Positions 17,568 to 26,428 of a DNA stretch of 64,000 nt are shown here, in pieces; positions within the stretch are counted from its first letter, which is position 1, and every line of letters begins with the position of its first letter. The position numbers were made by a program, and so were the translations under genes. Origin of the DNA: CAYNWT01 sp964485095 (GTDB taxonomy: Bacteria > Planctomycetota > Planctomycetia > Planctomycetales > Planctomycetaceae); assembly GCA_964485095.1 (NCBI GenBank), contig CAZAIB010000018.1, forward strand, positions 1-64,000, in the 5' to 3' direction. The notes beneath the pieces were generated by a model. It was not told the origin of the DNA. It did no database searches and worked only from the letters and a program-made list of their open reading frames with translations.

Positions 17568-18746
17568 TCAAGGTCTTGGGCCATGATCCAACCACACCAG
17601 TCGGTGGTCTGAGCAGTCCAGAAGATCAGCACCGTCTGTGCCCGGAGTTGGCCAGAAGATTCCGCTCCGGCTGCGAGGGTCTGAGGACAGCACATAGTCA
17701 ACTCGCAGGTTCCCCACGACGCGATCAGAGAAATTTGAAGTGTCGTGTTCGGGCGGGCTCTTATGTTTCGTGTTTGCTCCCGCATCCTTCTCCGCCTGTA
17801 GCCGACCGCCCGAGTTACTCGGCCTGAGGTCTTTGATTAGCGGGTGTTTCAATAACTGTCCGATCGCGTTCGGCCGACTCCCGCCATCAAGCGGGTCAGC
17901 GTTTAGGTCGCCCGCGATCACGAACTCCTCACCAGCCTTAAGACCTCCTTTGCGTTCTTTGTCGTCGTAAATGTAGGTGCTCCGACTGGCGTCGATGTAG
18001 TCCGCCCACAAACGGATCTCATCGTGATTCCGGCAACCGTTCCTGTCTTCCGGGCCATCGAACGCGGGTGGCGTCGGGTGACAGACAAGGAAATGAACCA
18101 AGCCGTTGTCGGTTCTGACAGGCAGATCCCAGTGACTCTTGGACGAGAGCCGAACGTGCCGCATGTCTTCTGCTGAATAGTACGGTTGCTTCGTATCCGG
18201 ATTGACCGGCAAGTCAGCGCCTGGCATATCCTTCCACAGGAACTTCTGAAACGTCCGCACGTTGTCCAGGTCGAATGGAAAGCGTGACAGAACCAACATG
18301 CCGTACTGGCCTGGAAACGCGCCGTATCCGTAAGCGTCCGCAGGACCATCCATCTTGCCATCCTTGTTCAGATCGCGACCGGAGGGCACGCCAGTGTTGA
18401 CCGGCGCGGCGTAGTGGTAGGCGTACTCAATTGGTTTCTGCTGCCCGTGTGCGACACCAAGATAGTGTGTGAGGAACAACGAAACCGCTTTGCCGCTGGG
18501 GTCGTAATCGAACTCGTTTAGCAGGATGACGTCCGGCCGGACGCGTTGGATAATTTCAGCGACTTGATGCGCCTGATCACTGGCCGACGCGAGATCCTTT
18601 TTCAATTGCCCGGCCGTTTTTCGGTTCAGCGAGACATTGAATGTTGCGAACCGAATGGGAGGCTCAACAGCCGTGCTCATTTCCTGAGCCATGACGGATC
18701 CGTGGACAGTCAGAAGCACAAGCGCGGTTGGCACGGCGATCTTCAT
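17568..18746 (-). CDS. secreted endonuclease/exonuclease/phosphatase-fold enzyme
   Basis: A 392-residue protein with a signal peptide (MKIAVPTALVLLTVHGSVMA) and an EEP-superfamily metal-dependent phosphoesterase fold. Key sites are RFATFNV (about 32-38), LLNEFD with the metal-binding Glu (about 75-80), AGDLNADP (about 275-282) and the C-terminal SDH with D380 and H381. An EF-hand-like DLNKDGKMDG lies in the middle, which may bind calcium. It is the third gene of a minus-strand run, 8 bases after the cytochrome gene. An extracellular or periplasmic nuclease or phosphodiesterase role fits, but the substrate cannot be read from the sequence. Confidence 0.88.
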   Translation of the reverse strand: MKIAVPTALVLLTVHGSVMAQEMSTAVEPPIRFATFNVSLNRKTAGQLKKDLASASDQAHQVAEIIQRVRPDVILLNEFDYDPSGKAVSLFLTHYLGVAHGQQKPIEYAYHYAAPVNTGVPSGRDLNKDGKMDGPADAYGYGAFPGQYGMLVLSRFPFDLDNVRTFQKFLWKDMPGADLPVNPDTKQPYYSAEDMRHVRLSSKSHWDLPVRTDNGLVHFLVCHPTPPAFDGPEDRNGCRNHDEIRLWADYIDASRSTYIYDDKERKGGLKAGEEFVIAGDLNADPLDGGSRPNAIGQLLKHPLIKDLRPSNSGGRLQAEKDAGANTKHKSPPEHDTSNFSDRVVGNLRVDYVLSSDPRSRSGIFWPTPGTDGADLLDCSDHRLVWLDHGPRP

Positions 18747-18754
18747 GGGTAGAC

Positions 18755-20437
18755 CTACAACGTATTCAGGTAGTGTTTCAGCATCTCACGTTCGGGCTTT
18801 GGCAGTTTCTTACCAAGCCCGGAAAGGTGCAGTTGCAGCGCGTCGTCAATCGTCTTGGCGCGACCATCGTGGAAGAACGCGCGGCGGTGTCGGAGTCCGC
18901 GCAGTGATGGCGGGTTGAACTTGCGTTGGCCTGCTTCGTCTTCGAAACCGACATCAACGACTCTGTTGGAAGTGAACCGGTCCGGTTCGTGGCATTTGCT
19001 GCAGCCATTGGTTGTGAAGACCCTGCGGCCAGCATCGACCTCTGCCGGGGAAACTGGTCGTGGTTTCAGCGTTCGCAGGTACGCGGCGATATCGGCAGAC
19101 GATTGGTCGTCTGCTGGTCCGTGCATCGTTGTGCGAATGGACTTCGCGATCTGGTTCTCCAATGACTGAAAGTTCCCAGACCATCCCCACGGTGCAGTAT
19201 CACCGACGCCCAGCAGTGAAGGGATGACCTTGGGCGCTCCGAACGAATCGTCACCCAGCGTGTCTGCACGCAGTCCGGGCGTGTGGCCATCGATATGGCA
19301 ACTGTTGCAGCTAAGCCATCCGTCGTGTGAAAGTTTGCCAGAGAAGAATGCACGCTCGCCTTTTTCGATGGCGGTGAGTGGCTTTGCTTTGGCCGTGATG
19401 AGCGTGGCTGCTTTGGCATGCGTGTCGGAGCCGGTTGGAACATCGATGACGGATAGTGAGTCGGCAAGCTGGTTCGCCACGACGAGCTTTGTCCCGTCGG
19501 AAGTTGCTGCGACACTGACAGGCCGCGTCCCCGTTTCAAGACGCTGGCCTTTGGCGAACTGGAATCGACCTCGTTGGTCCGGCATCTGCGAAATCAACAG
19601 TTCGTCGGTTCCACGGATGACGACCGCCAGCCGCCCATCATCTAACCGCACCATCGCGCCCGGTTCCGCCGAGCCGTTGTCTAAATCGCCAATGGCAATG
19701 GTGCTGGGGTGAATCTTTTGACTTCCCAGGTCAGCGACAGGCAGTCGCGTGATCACGTTTTGCATGAGCGTGCCCCAGTGCACGTCGGCGAATTCGGTTC
19801 GAGCGATCTGGCTGAGACGCTGATGGCTGATCAGGATCTCATCTCCGACAACAAGCAGGCCACGAATGTTGTGCGCGTGCAGCGGTTTTGTCGACCGAAC
19901 ACTTCCGTCGCTCGCAATTACCGCGGACATTCCACCAAACGCGTCCGCAACGAAGAACTGGTCATCATCCAGAGACACAACCATGAGCGGTTCGAACGGC
20001 AGGTCGACAGTCCGTTGCACCTCGCCCGTTTTGATGTCTACGACAGAAACCAGCTTGCCCCAGGTGCCGGTCACTGCGCAGACTTCGGCTGATGGAGCCA
20101 CTGCTATCTGGGTCGCTCCGGCAAGCGGGACTCTTTGAGTCACTGCCGGAGCCAGAGAATCATTGGTTGATACGAAAACTAGCTCATTTGCTGACGGGTC
20201 GGTCGCAGCCAGAACTGTTGGGCTGACGATTGCCAGGTCGGCCAGCCGGTCAGCGATTTTTGTAACGCCAAGGACGCGGGATGACGCGTCGAGAACGGTC
20301 ACTGTGCCAGTCGTCGCGTTCGCAACGTAGACAGCATCCGGTGTGGCGACGGCTTTGATCGGACGAGAGAACTCTGTCTCACCATTTGCCAACTGCGGTG
20401 AAACCGCCAATACGGTTGCCAGGAACAGTTGACTCAC
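18755..20437 (-). CDS. beta-propeller di-heme cytochrome c (MauG/peroxidase-like)
   Basis: A 560-residue secreted protein. After a signal peptide (MSQLFLATVLAVSPQLANG) residues 25-345 are a YVTN/NHL-like beta-propeller with recurring hydrophobic strands and DG turns. The C-terminal part has two c-type heme motifs, CNSCH (C377-H381) and CSKCH (C479-H483), as in the MauG/cytochrome-c-peroxidase-like group; RHRRAFFHDGRAKTIDDAL near the end is typical of that group. It probably performs periplasmic electron transfer or oxidation. The GTG start overlaps the upstream stop by 4 bases (GTGA), showing coupling with the S41-like gene. Confidence 0.87.
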   Translation of the reverse strand: MSQLFLATVLAVSPQLANGETEFSRPIKAVATPDAVYVANATTGTVTVLDASSRVLGVTKIADRLADLAIVSPTVLAATDPSANELVFVSTNDSLAPAVTQRVPLAGATQIAVAPSAEVCAVTGTWGKLVSVVDIKTGEVQRTVDLPFEPLMVVSLDDDQFFVADAFGGMSAVIASDGSVRSTKPLHAHNIRGLLVVGDEILISHQRLSQIARTEFADVHWGTLMQNVITRLPVADLGSQKIHPSTIAIGDLDNGSAEPGAMVRLDDGRLAVVIRGTDELLISQMPDQRGRFQFAKGQRLETGTRPVSVAATSDGTKLVVANQLADSLSVIDVPTGSDTHAKAATLITAKAKPLTAIEKGERAFFSGKLSHDGWLSCNSCHIDGHTPGLRADTLGDDSFGAPKVIPSLLGVGDTAPWGWSGNFQSLENQIAKSIRTTMHGPADDQSSADIAAYLRTLKPRPVSPAEVDAGRRVFTTNGCSKCHEPDRFTSNRVVDVGFEDEAGQRKFNPPSLRGLRHRRAFFHDGRAKTIDDALQLHLSGLGKKLPKPEREMLKHYLNTL

Positions 20438-21810
20438 TGTGCTGCAGCTTTACGAGTTTTCGTCGTTCGGATATCCGGTAGCCTTGCCACGCGTTTCAGA
20501 AGAACTTCCGTCGAGACGCGTTCAACTGGCCCGCCTGAAGAAATATTCGGATGAACCTGATGGGGCACCCGAGCATCCCACACATTCGACGCCCCCCCTC
20601 CTGGAGTCATGCTCTGAATCGGTGGGGTCAGCTTGCGGACGGATGCCGCACCGACCAGTGTTTTACCTTCCACACTTTGAAGGTAACCGGTGGGGATTTC
20701 CGCGACGATCTCGTCTGCAGCAGGAATGCTTTGAGTCACTAACGCGAATCCCGCGGTAGCTTGCCCATACAGGTTCGCTCGGCGATTCGATAGCAGAGCC
20801 ATGGCAATCCATTCCGGCGTACCACTCGTCTGCGAACCAATGACAACCGTAATCTGCATTGATTCCAGCAAGCTGCCGGGTTCCGATTGTATGGGAGTGG
20901 CGTTACCGTCGTGCTGAAGAATCGAACCCAGCGGCCGATCGTCCAACAACGCGCTGGCCAGCAGCTTAGCGTGATGCAAGTTGTGGTTATTGAGCCCGCG
21001 AAAGTCGAAGATTAGATGTTTGGTTGAAGGCCGCAGGTTGGACGCAATCTTCCGAAGCTCATGAACCGCGCTCGCTGCGATGCTCGTAAACTTCAGGTAC
21101 GCGGTGTGGTCATCGTCGGAGTAGATTGGCTTTGAGATGGTTCGCATTGGAACCAGCCCGCGCGTGATCGTGTACTCGCGACTCTTGCTGGCAGTGGGTT
21201 GCCGTAGAGTGACTTCGACTTCGCTGCCCGCTGGGCCGCGCAGTTTTGTCACAACATCCCCGATGCTCAATCCATCTGTGGACTCACCGTCGATCGACTC
21301 AATGATGTCGCCGTCTTGTGCACCGACTTTGTGTGCCGGCCCATTCTCAAACACTTTTGCCATGACAGGCTTCGGCTGCATGGCCAGCTGAATGCCAGTT
21401 CCGACATATCGGTTCTCTGCAACCTGCTTATTGATTTTGTGGTTATCGGCGGTCGACAAACCAACCCCAATGGGCGGCCTTGCTAACACCTCGGAAATCG
21501 CATCTGTCGCCTGCTTCGGCGACTTTGACATCACCACTTCCTCAATGAGCCCCCGCAAGTCAGCGCTCGACCGCGCTTTGGAGGTTCTTCGAGCCAATCC
21601 AAGCTTGCCGCTTAGTGTCCTGCAGAACTCATGAACCAACTGGTGGCGAGTGGGAGGGTCGATGTGATGTTCCACAACGGAATCGATGATCGCAAGAATC
21701 CGTGCAGCGTCCGCTTTGCTGTCACCCGCGCGGGTTTCCTCAGACTCCTGAGCCGCTGCCGTCGGCAGAACGCAAATTAGGGTCAATAACAGACAAGTTT
21801 GCAACATCAT
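20434..21810 (-). CDS. S41-like PDZ protein, catalytic residues apparently altered
   Basis: A 458-residue secreted protein (signal peptide MMLQTCLLLTLICVLPTAAA). A helical N-terminal domain is followed by a PDZ domain (about 145-225; NGPAHKVGAQDGDIIESIDG) and an S41 carboxyl-terminal-processing-protease core (about 230-410; AYLKFTSI and HLIFDFRGLNNHNL). In active CTPs the nucleophile lies in an ASxSE-type motif and the general base in GxxTxGK. Here the matching segments read SQTSGTPEW and YGQATAGFAL: the lysine position is Phe and the aligned serine is replaced, though a neighbouring Ser remains. It may be a non-proteolytic relative. It is first in the minus-strand operon with the cytochrome and EEP genes and diverges from the HAMP-like gene. 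Confidence 0.8.
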   Translation of the reverse strand: MMLQTCLLLTLICVLPTAAAQESEETRAGDSKADAARILAIIDSVVEHHIDPPTRHQLVHEFCRTLSGKLGLARRTSKARSSADLRGLIEEVVMSKSPKQATDAISEVLARPPIGVGLSTADNHKINKQVAENRYVGTGIQLAMQPKPVMAKVFENGPAHKVGAQDGDIIESIDGESTDGLSIGDVVTKLRGPAGSEVEVTLRQPTASKSREYTITRGLVPMRTISKPIYSDDDHTAYLKFTSIAASAVHELRKIASNLRPSTKHLIFDFRGLNNHNLHHAKLLASALLDDRPLGSILQHDGNATPIQSEPGSLLESMQITVVIGSQTSGTPEWIAMALLSNRRANLYGQATAGFALVTQSIPAADEIVAEIPTGYLQSVEGKTLVGAASVRKLTPPIQSMTPGGGASNVWDARVPHQVHPNISSGGPVERVSTEVLLKRVARLPDIRTTKTRKAAAQ

Positions 21811-21993
21811 GTACTCCCTGGCAGGTGTGCCTGGTTGCAGGATTTAAAGCAGCATTCAGTATAACCGGCACAGCTGTCATCGACTCAGCGATCGTTTCCT
21901 TTTTCCAACCTACCGACACTCCGTGTCTGACCTAGCTTTTTGTGTTACATGAAACTGCGTCCCAACAGAGACACCATTTCGAGAGCGCGAGCC

Positions 21994-22524
21994 ATGGGTA
22001 AGGTCAAGACTGAAGACAACAAGCGTAGCAGTCGGTTGTACGTGGACAAGAAGGTCCAGGGCACACTGGCTCGACGAGTAATCTTCCACTTCATGATGTT
22101 TATTTTAGTGGGAGCAATGGTCGGGCTGTTCCTGCAGTTCCTAAGCGATCCATTCAAGCCTGTGCGAATGCACGTGTCGGCCTTCTGGTCACAAAGCGGT
22201 CCGTATGTGATTGCTTTGCTGTGCATGATGCCCGTCTTTGTGAAAGACACCATTTCGCTGACTCACCGCATGGCCGGCCCAATTGTTCGGTTGCGGGGTC
22301 ACATTCGAGCGATTGCCGACGGGAAAGATGTCGCGCCTTTGAAGTTCCGTGATGGCGACTTCTTCGGCGATGTCCCACCGATGTTTAACGAGATGATGGA
22401 TAAGGTCCGATCCTCTTCCAACGCACAGGAAGGCCTGGACGAACTCATCCAGCAAGCCGCACAGGTTGTCGGAGCTGATGACACTGCCGAACACGATATG
22501 GTCAATGTTGCGGCTCAGTCGTAA
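21994..22524 (+). CDS. two-helix membrane protein with HAMP-like domain
   Basis: A 176-residue protein. A basic N terminus (about 1-28) precedes two hydrophobic helices (about 30-52 and 70-88). A HAMP-like linker follows (HRMAGPIVRLRGHIRAIADG, about 93-112) and then an amphipathic helix with a short acidic tail. No effector domain follows the HAMP-like segment, so it is either a minimal signalling adaptor or a structural protein. The start is uncertain: ATG at 21994 is preferred, but in-frame starts at 21940 and 21949 would add 15-18 residues. Its last 10 bases overlap the end of comEC on the other strand. Confidence 0.72.
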   Translation: MGKVKTEDNKRSSRLYVDKKVQGTLARRVIFHFMMFILVGAMVGLFLQFLSDPFKPVRMHVSAFWSQSGPYVIALLCMMPVFVKDTISLTHRMAGPIVRLRGHIRAIADGKDVAPLKFRDGDFFGDVPPMFNEMMDKVRSSSNAQEGLDELIQQAAQVVGADDTAEHDMVNVAAQS

Positions 22525-25019
22525 GCAGCGTTCGAATCACGGAAAGCCGTCACCGTCAGCCGCCCATCCGGCGAGATGACGCAACTGACGGCTCCGTCTC
22601 GAGCAGTCAAATACGCCTCCGCATCCGGGTAGATGTTCGCCATTACCTTAAGCGGGCTCTTTCGGCGACTACTGGCCACAACAAACGATGGCTGCGCCCA
22701 TTCCTTAAGTTCAATGGTGTTGTCGTTTTTGCCACCGTGATGCGGTGCAAGCAGTACATCAACTTTGGGAATGGCCCTGGAGAGCAGCGAACGCTGACCG
22801 CTTCCGCTTACATCGCCGGTTAGCAGAATCCGCCGGCCAGCGTATTCGATTAACAGCACCAGGCTGGAAGCATTGTCGTCTTCAAACCGAGCCGTTGCCG
22901 GTTCGCCAGGATGCAGGACGGATATTGTGACGTCCGAGTCGATGTGGATTGGCTGTCCACGTTGAACCGCCTGCAACGGAGTTCCAAATGCTTTCGCGAT
23001 TTCGCGGACTTCGATCGCACCGGGTTCTTCAGAGTCTACGAATGTCTGCGGGGACATAATTGAGCCAACCGTTGTTTCCTCCAGCAGCTTCGGTGCCCCG
23101 TTGAAGTGGTCCAGATCGGCGTGCGTGATTGCCAGCGTATCCAAGTGGTAAAACCCACGTTCCCACAAACACCCCTGAACCGCACGAGTCGCGCGCTTTG
23201 AGCTGTCCATTGATCCGATATCGACCAGCAGCGTTCGTCCTTGCGGAGTTTCGATCAGAATGGACGAACCATGTCCGACGTCCAGGAAAGTACACCGCAG
23301 GAACCCAGGCTCGTGGCTGGGTAGAGTCGAAGCCAGTCCGATGGCCACCCACGCCAGCATGCTGCACAGGATGTAGTGCCGAACCCGGCGGCCCCGGGCA
23401 ATGATGGACACACCAAACAAGCAGTAAAACGTCAGAACCCATCCAAGCGATGGCCCCGGCCCATAGTGGTGCCCCGCGCTCACTGACGCCGCGGTTTCAG
23501 CAACACCCTGCAATACGCGCAGTCCTGCGGAGAACACGACTGCCGGCGCGACTGTTGCGGCTGGGACGAAGTATCCGACAAGCAGCAAACTGTATCCGGC
23601 AATCATCACACAGAAGACCAGGTGAATGAGAACCACATTGATTGCCAATCCGATTGGAGCGTACAAGTGAAACGCGTAGGCCACCAACGGTGCGGTGATG
23701 GCCGTGACCACAAACATCACTCGCATGTCCCTAAGTAACGTACGGAACAGAAACCGGGTGGCTCTCCAGGCTGCGGAATCCAGAACGCTGTCCTCATCCA
23801 CAGTTGCCGTCAACTTTGCGTTTGACGCCGTCCACGCAATCGCAATCACAGCCAGAAACGAAAGCTGCGCGCCCACATCGAACAGGTCGGTTGGGTTCAG
23901 AAGCAAGACAACCAGGCCAGCGATACCCAGTGAATTTGCAGCGTTGATGCGTCGGAACCAAAGTCGGCTACCCATCAGACACATCACCAGCACGCCCGCT
24001 CGCAGCACCGAAGGCCGCACGTCGGTTAACAACACATACAGCATCACGAACGTGATCACTGTGGCTACTTCAAGCGAAAGCCTGAAGTGCAGAAGCCGAG
24101 CGATCCGCCATAGAAAGAGCGCCAGGATGCCAACGTGTAGACCCGAGATTGCCAGCAGGTGCATCGTCCCGCTCTCAGTAAACGACTCGCGCAAGTCGGT
24201 TGTCACGTAGTCACGATCTCCAAGCAAAATTGCGGCGGCTATCGGATAGACATCGGCGTCCAGCGAAGAGTAAAGAATGTCGCCAGCGATCCAACGGGCC
24301 CGATTCCTGACCCACTGGAAACTGGTTCGACTGACGGGTGTGACAGTCTGGACAGCGTCAGGATCTTCCGCCCGAACGATGCTGAGAATCCCCTTGCGCC
24401 GAAGAAACTCGCGATAGTCAAACTCGCCCGGGTTACCAGGCGGTCGCGGACGGCTGATTTGTCCGCGGACACGAATCGTGTCACCACGCTGAGCCATCGG
24501 TAGGTGGCCAGCCACGATAAGCTGTACCTTTCCGCTGCTCGGAACCAGTGTGCCACCTTCTACAATGTGTGTCACCTCGACGACGCACTGGGTTCGATCG
24601 ACTGGTGGTAGAACCGATGTCGAAGCCTGTTCGGCCGGACGGATTGATGGTCGGGACACGATGGTCCCCACGAACTCCGTCGGCGATGGATCTTCAGAAG
24701 CTCTGCGAAAGACGTCGTCGCGGCCGGTCACAGACCAGGCTGAGTGATGAGACATCCCGCCCACGGCGATCCAAACACTCACAACCAAGACGCCGGCAAT
24801 TCGGTTCCATCTGACAAACGCGAACACGATCCATGTCAGTGCAAGAACCAGCGCAAGCAGAATCCAATCTGAGTATTTGAAGTGGCTGTACCGATCGGCA
24901 AGCACTCCAGCCGCGAACGCGGTGGCAACTACGGCAACAGGCGCGCGAGCAGGACGAAAGGGAAGCGGGGGTCGCGCGGGACTTTGCGGTTCAGTCGCTT
25001 GCGTGCCCGTCTCCGCCAC
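22515..25019 (-). CDS. ComEC/Rec2 family DNA-uptake channel
   Basis: An 834-residue membrane protein. It has the full ComEC order: N-terminal helices and an OB-like DUF4131 region (about 30-225), the multi-spanning Competence domain (about 270-540, with HLLAISGLHVGILALFL), and a C-terminal metallo-beta-lactamase domain (about 585-825) with DVGHGSSILIETP, ITHADLDHFNG and LLAPHHGGKND. It forms the inner-membrane channel for single-stranded DNA during transformation, and the MBL domain may act as a nuclease. No other competence genes are nearby. The gene starts 3 bases after the nrdR stop, and its end overlaps the convergent HAMP-like gene by 10 bases. Confidence 0.93.
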   Translation of the reverse strand: MAETGTQATEPQSPARPPLPFRPARAPVAVVATAFAAGVLADRYSHFKYSDWILLALVLALTWIVFAFVRWNRIAGVLVVSVWIAVGGMSHHSAWSVTGRDDVFRRASEDPSPTEFVGTIVSRPSIRPAEQASTSVLPPVDRTQCVVEVTHIVEGGTLVPSSGKVQLIVAGHLPMAQRGDTIRVRGQISRPRPPGNPGEFDYREFLRRKGILSIVRAEDPDAVQTVTPVSRTSFQWVRNRARWIAGDILYSSLDADVYPIAAAILLGDRDYVTTDLRESFTESGTMHLLAISGLHVGILALFLWRIARLLHFRLSLEVATVITFVMLYVLLTDVRPSVLRAGVLVMCLMGSRLWFRRINAANSLGIAGLVVLLLNPTDLFDVGAQLSFLAVIAIAWTASNAKLTATVDEDSVLDSAAWRATRFLFRTLLRDMRVMFVVTAITAPLVAYAFHLYAPIGLAINVVLIHLVFCVMIAGYSLLLVGYFVPAATVAPAVVFSAGLRVLQGVAETAASVSAGHHYGPGPSLGWVLTFYCLFGVSIIARGRRVRHYILCSMLAWVAIGLASTLPSHEPGFLRCTFLDVGHGSSILIETPQGRTLLVDIGSMDSSKRATRAVQGCLWERGFYHLDTLAITHADLDHFNGAPKLLEETTVGSIMSPQTFVDSEEPGAIEVREIAKAFGTPLQAVQRGQPIHIDSDVTISVLHPGEPATARFEDDNASSLVLLIEYAGRRILLTGDVSGSGQRSLLSRAIPKVDVLLAPHHGGKNDNTIELKEWAQPSFVVASSRRKSPLKVMANIYPDAEAYLTARDGAVSCVISPDGRLTVTAFRDSNAAYD

Positions 25020-25022
25020 TGG

Positions 25023-25484
25023 TCAGGACCGTGTGTCGTCTCTGAGCATCGGTTCCAGCTCGTCTACAAAGTCGTTCACGTCTTTGAACTCACGGTAGAC
25101 CGATGCGAACCGGACAAACGCCACCTGATCAAGTTCACGCAGCGCGTTGAAAACAAGTTCACCAATGTTGCGCGACGGGATTTCTCGTTCGAAACTCTCG
25201 TAGATGTCGGCTTCAACCCGAGCGATGAGTTCGTCGATTTGTTCGTCGCTGACAGGCCGCTTGTAGCAGGCTTTCTCAATGCCGCGACGAATGCTCTCAC
25301 GATCGAAAGGCACTCTGGTCCCGTCTTTCTTGATGACCTTCAGCGGTGATTCCTCGATGCGTTCGTAAGTTGTGAACCGACGATTGCAGCTAAGGCACTC
25401 GCGGCGTCGGCGCACGGCGAAATTATCGCTGGTGCGACTGTCGACAACTTTGGTTTCGCCTTTACGGCAGAACGGGCACTGCAT
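25023..25484 (-). CDS. transcriptional repressor NrdR
   Basis: A 153-residue repressor of ribonucleotide reductase genes. The N-terminal zinc ribbon has MQCPFC and CLSCNRRFTTYERIE; an ATP-cone follows (about 47-137, VIKKDGTRVPFDRESIRRGI). I set the start at the ATG at 25484 because MQCPFC is the invariant N terminus. The 11 extra upstream residues are not conserved. It is followed after 3 bases by comEC. No ribonucleotide reductase genes are in the window, so its targets lie elsewhere. Confidence 0.96.
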   Translation of the reverse strand: MQCPFCRKGETKVVDSRTSDNFAVRRRRECLSCNRRFTTYERIEESPLKVIKKDGTRVPFDRESIRRGIEKACYKRPVSDEQIDELIARVEADIYESFEREIPSRNIGELVFNALRELDQVAFVRFASVYREFKDVNDFVDELEPMLRDDTRS

Positions 25485-25664
25485 CAGGTCACCTGGGACC
25501 ACAAAAATAGACAGCACTAAGTGTAGTCGGTTGTCGGCCCTACGTCCTTCGTGAACACAATTTCAGACCGCGAGACGTAGTAGTACTATCCCAGGCGTCG
25601 TTGTTGTGGCAGGTAATGGTTCGATCCGGCACTCCAGCCGGAGGCGACGAGTCCTTCAAGCGGG

Positions 25665-25766
25665 AATATCCAATATCCAACAAGGAATCTCCAAGTAAGA
25701 AGTGACATGTCGGCCATCGCGCTAGCGACTTGAGACTTGGAGATTCCTTGTTGGGCGTTGGATATT
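25665..25766. repeat. inverted repeat with 32-nt arms between nrdR and sixA
   Basis: Arms at 25665-25696 and 25735-25766 are reverse complements at 29 of 32 positions. Each contains CAAGGAATCTCCAAGT or its complement plus an AATATCCAA unit that is doubled in the left arm. The spacer is 38 bases. A related ATTCCTTGTT segment lies inside the element at 9686-9895. The surrounding 373-base gap (25485-25857) holds no credible gene. The element is probably a non-coding mobile or palindromic repeat, and the long hairpin could also stop transcription. Confidence 0.8.
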
Positions 25767-25857
25767 GACTGCCTGACCAGTCAGTGCCCGCTGTTGAAAC
25801 TCGGTACCCCTACGTGGCGCGGATGGCGAGGTCCCACATGAGTGCTACCCGTTAGGC

Positions 25858-26349
25858 TTAGTTCAGCTCTTTGGGGCGCCAGAAGTTGACCAGGTCCGCT
25901 GAGGCTTCGCTTTCGAACTGCTTCCAGGACTCGTTGCCTGATTGAGCGTGAGCCAATGCCGCGGTGGGCATGTCAACGTGCTCGCCGCACAGGTTCGAAA
26001 CCAATTCCGAGATCCCCGGGTTGTGCCCCACCATCAACGCGCTGTCGTACTGATCTGGTAGATCCTTTAGTAGCCATAGGTAGGCCGATGGTGGAGCCAG
26101 ATACAAGTCGTCCGTGTAGTGGATCTCTCCGTCGTAGCCACATTCTTCGGCAATCGCCGCAGCGGTGGTTGCCGCTCGAACGGCGGTGGAACTGACGATC
26201 ACGTCTGGTTTCAGTCCTTCATCAGCAATTAGCTGACCCATGCGAGGAGCTGCCTTCAGGCCACGCTTGTTGAGTGGCCGTTCGTGATCGTCAACTGCTG
26301 GATTGTCCCAACTCGACTTGGCGTGACGCAGCAACAAGACCGTCTTCAT
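25858..26349 (-). CDS. SixA-type phosphohistidine phosphatase
   Basis: A 163-residue histidine-phosphatase-superfamily protein. The N-terminal LLLRHAKSSWDN carries the RHG-like catalytic RHAKSSW of the SixA group. DHERPLNKRGLKAAPRMG follows, then the second conserved His in LMVGHNPGISEL (about 105-117). SixA removes phosphate from phosphohistidine in phosphorelay or PTS proteins; in planctomycetes the partner is not known. The ATG at 26349 begins at the conserved strand (MKTVLLLRHAK). It is a single-gene unit on the minus strand, 79 bases before the hydrolase stop region. Confidence 0.92.
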   Translation of the reverse strand: MKTVLLLRHAKSSWDNPAVDDHERPLNKRGLKAAPRMGQLIADEGLKPDVIVSSTAVRAATTAAAIAEECGYDGEIHYTDDLYLAPPSAYLWLLKDLPDQYDSALMVGHNPGISELVSNLCGEHVDMPTAALAHAQSGNESWKQFESEASADLVNFWRPKELN

Positions 26350-26428
26350 CTGTGTGATCCAAACATCATTCTACTTTAGCGAGTTCACTTATCCGTAAGT
26401 GTTCGCTGCCGCAGCAGGCGGCAATAGT

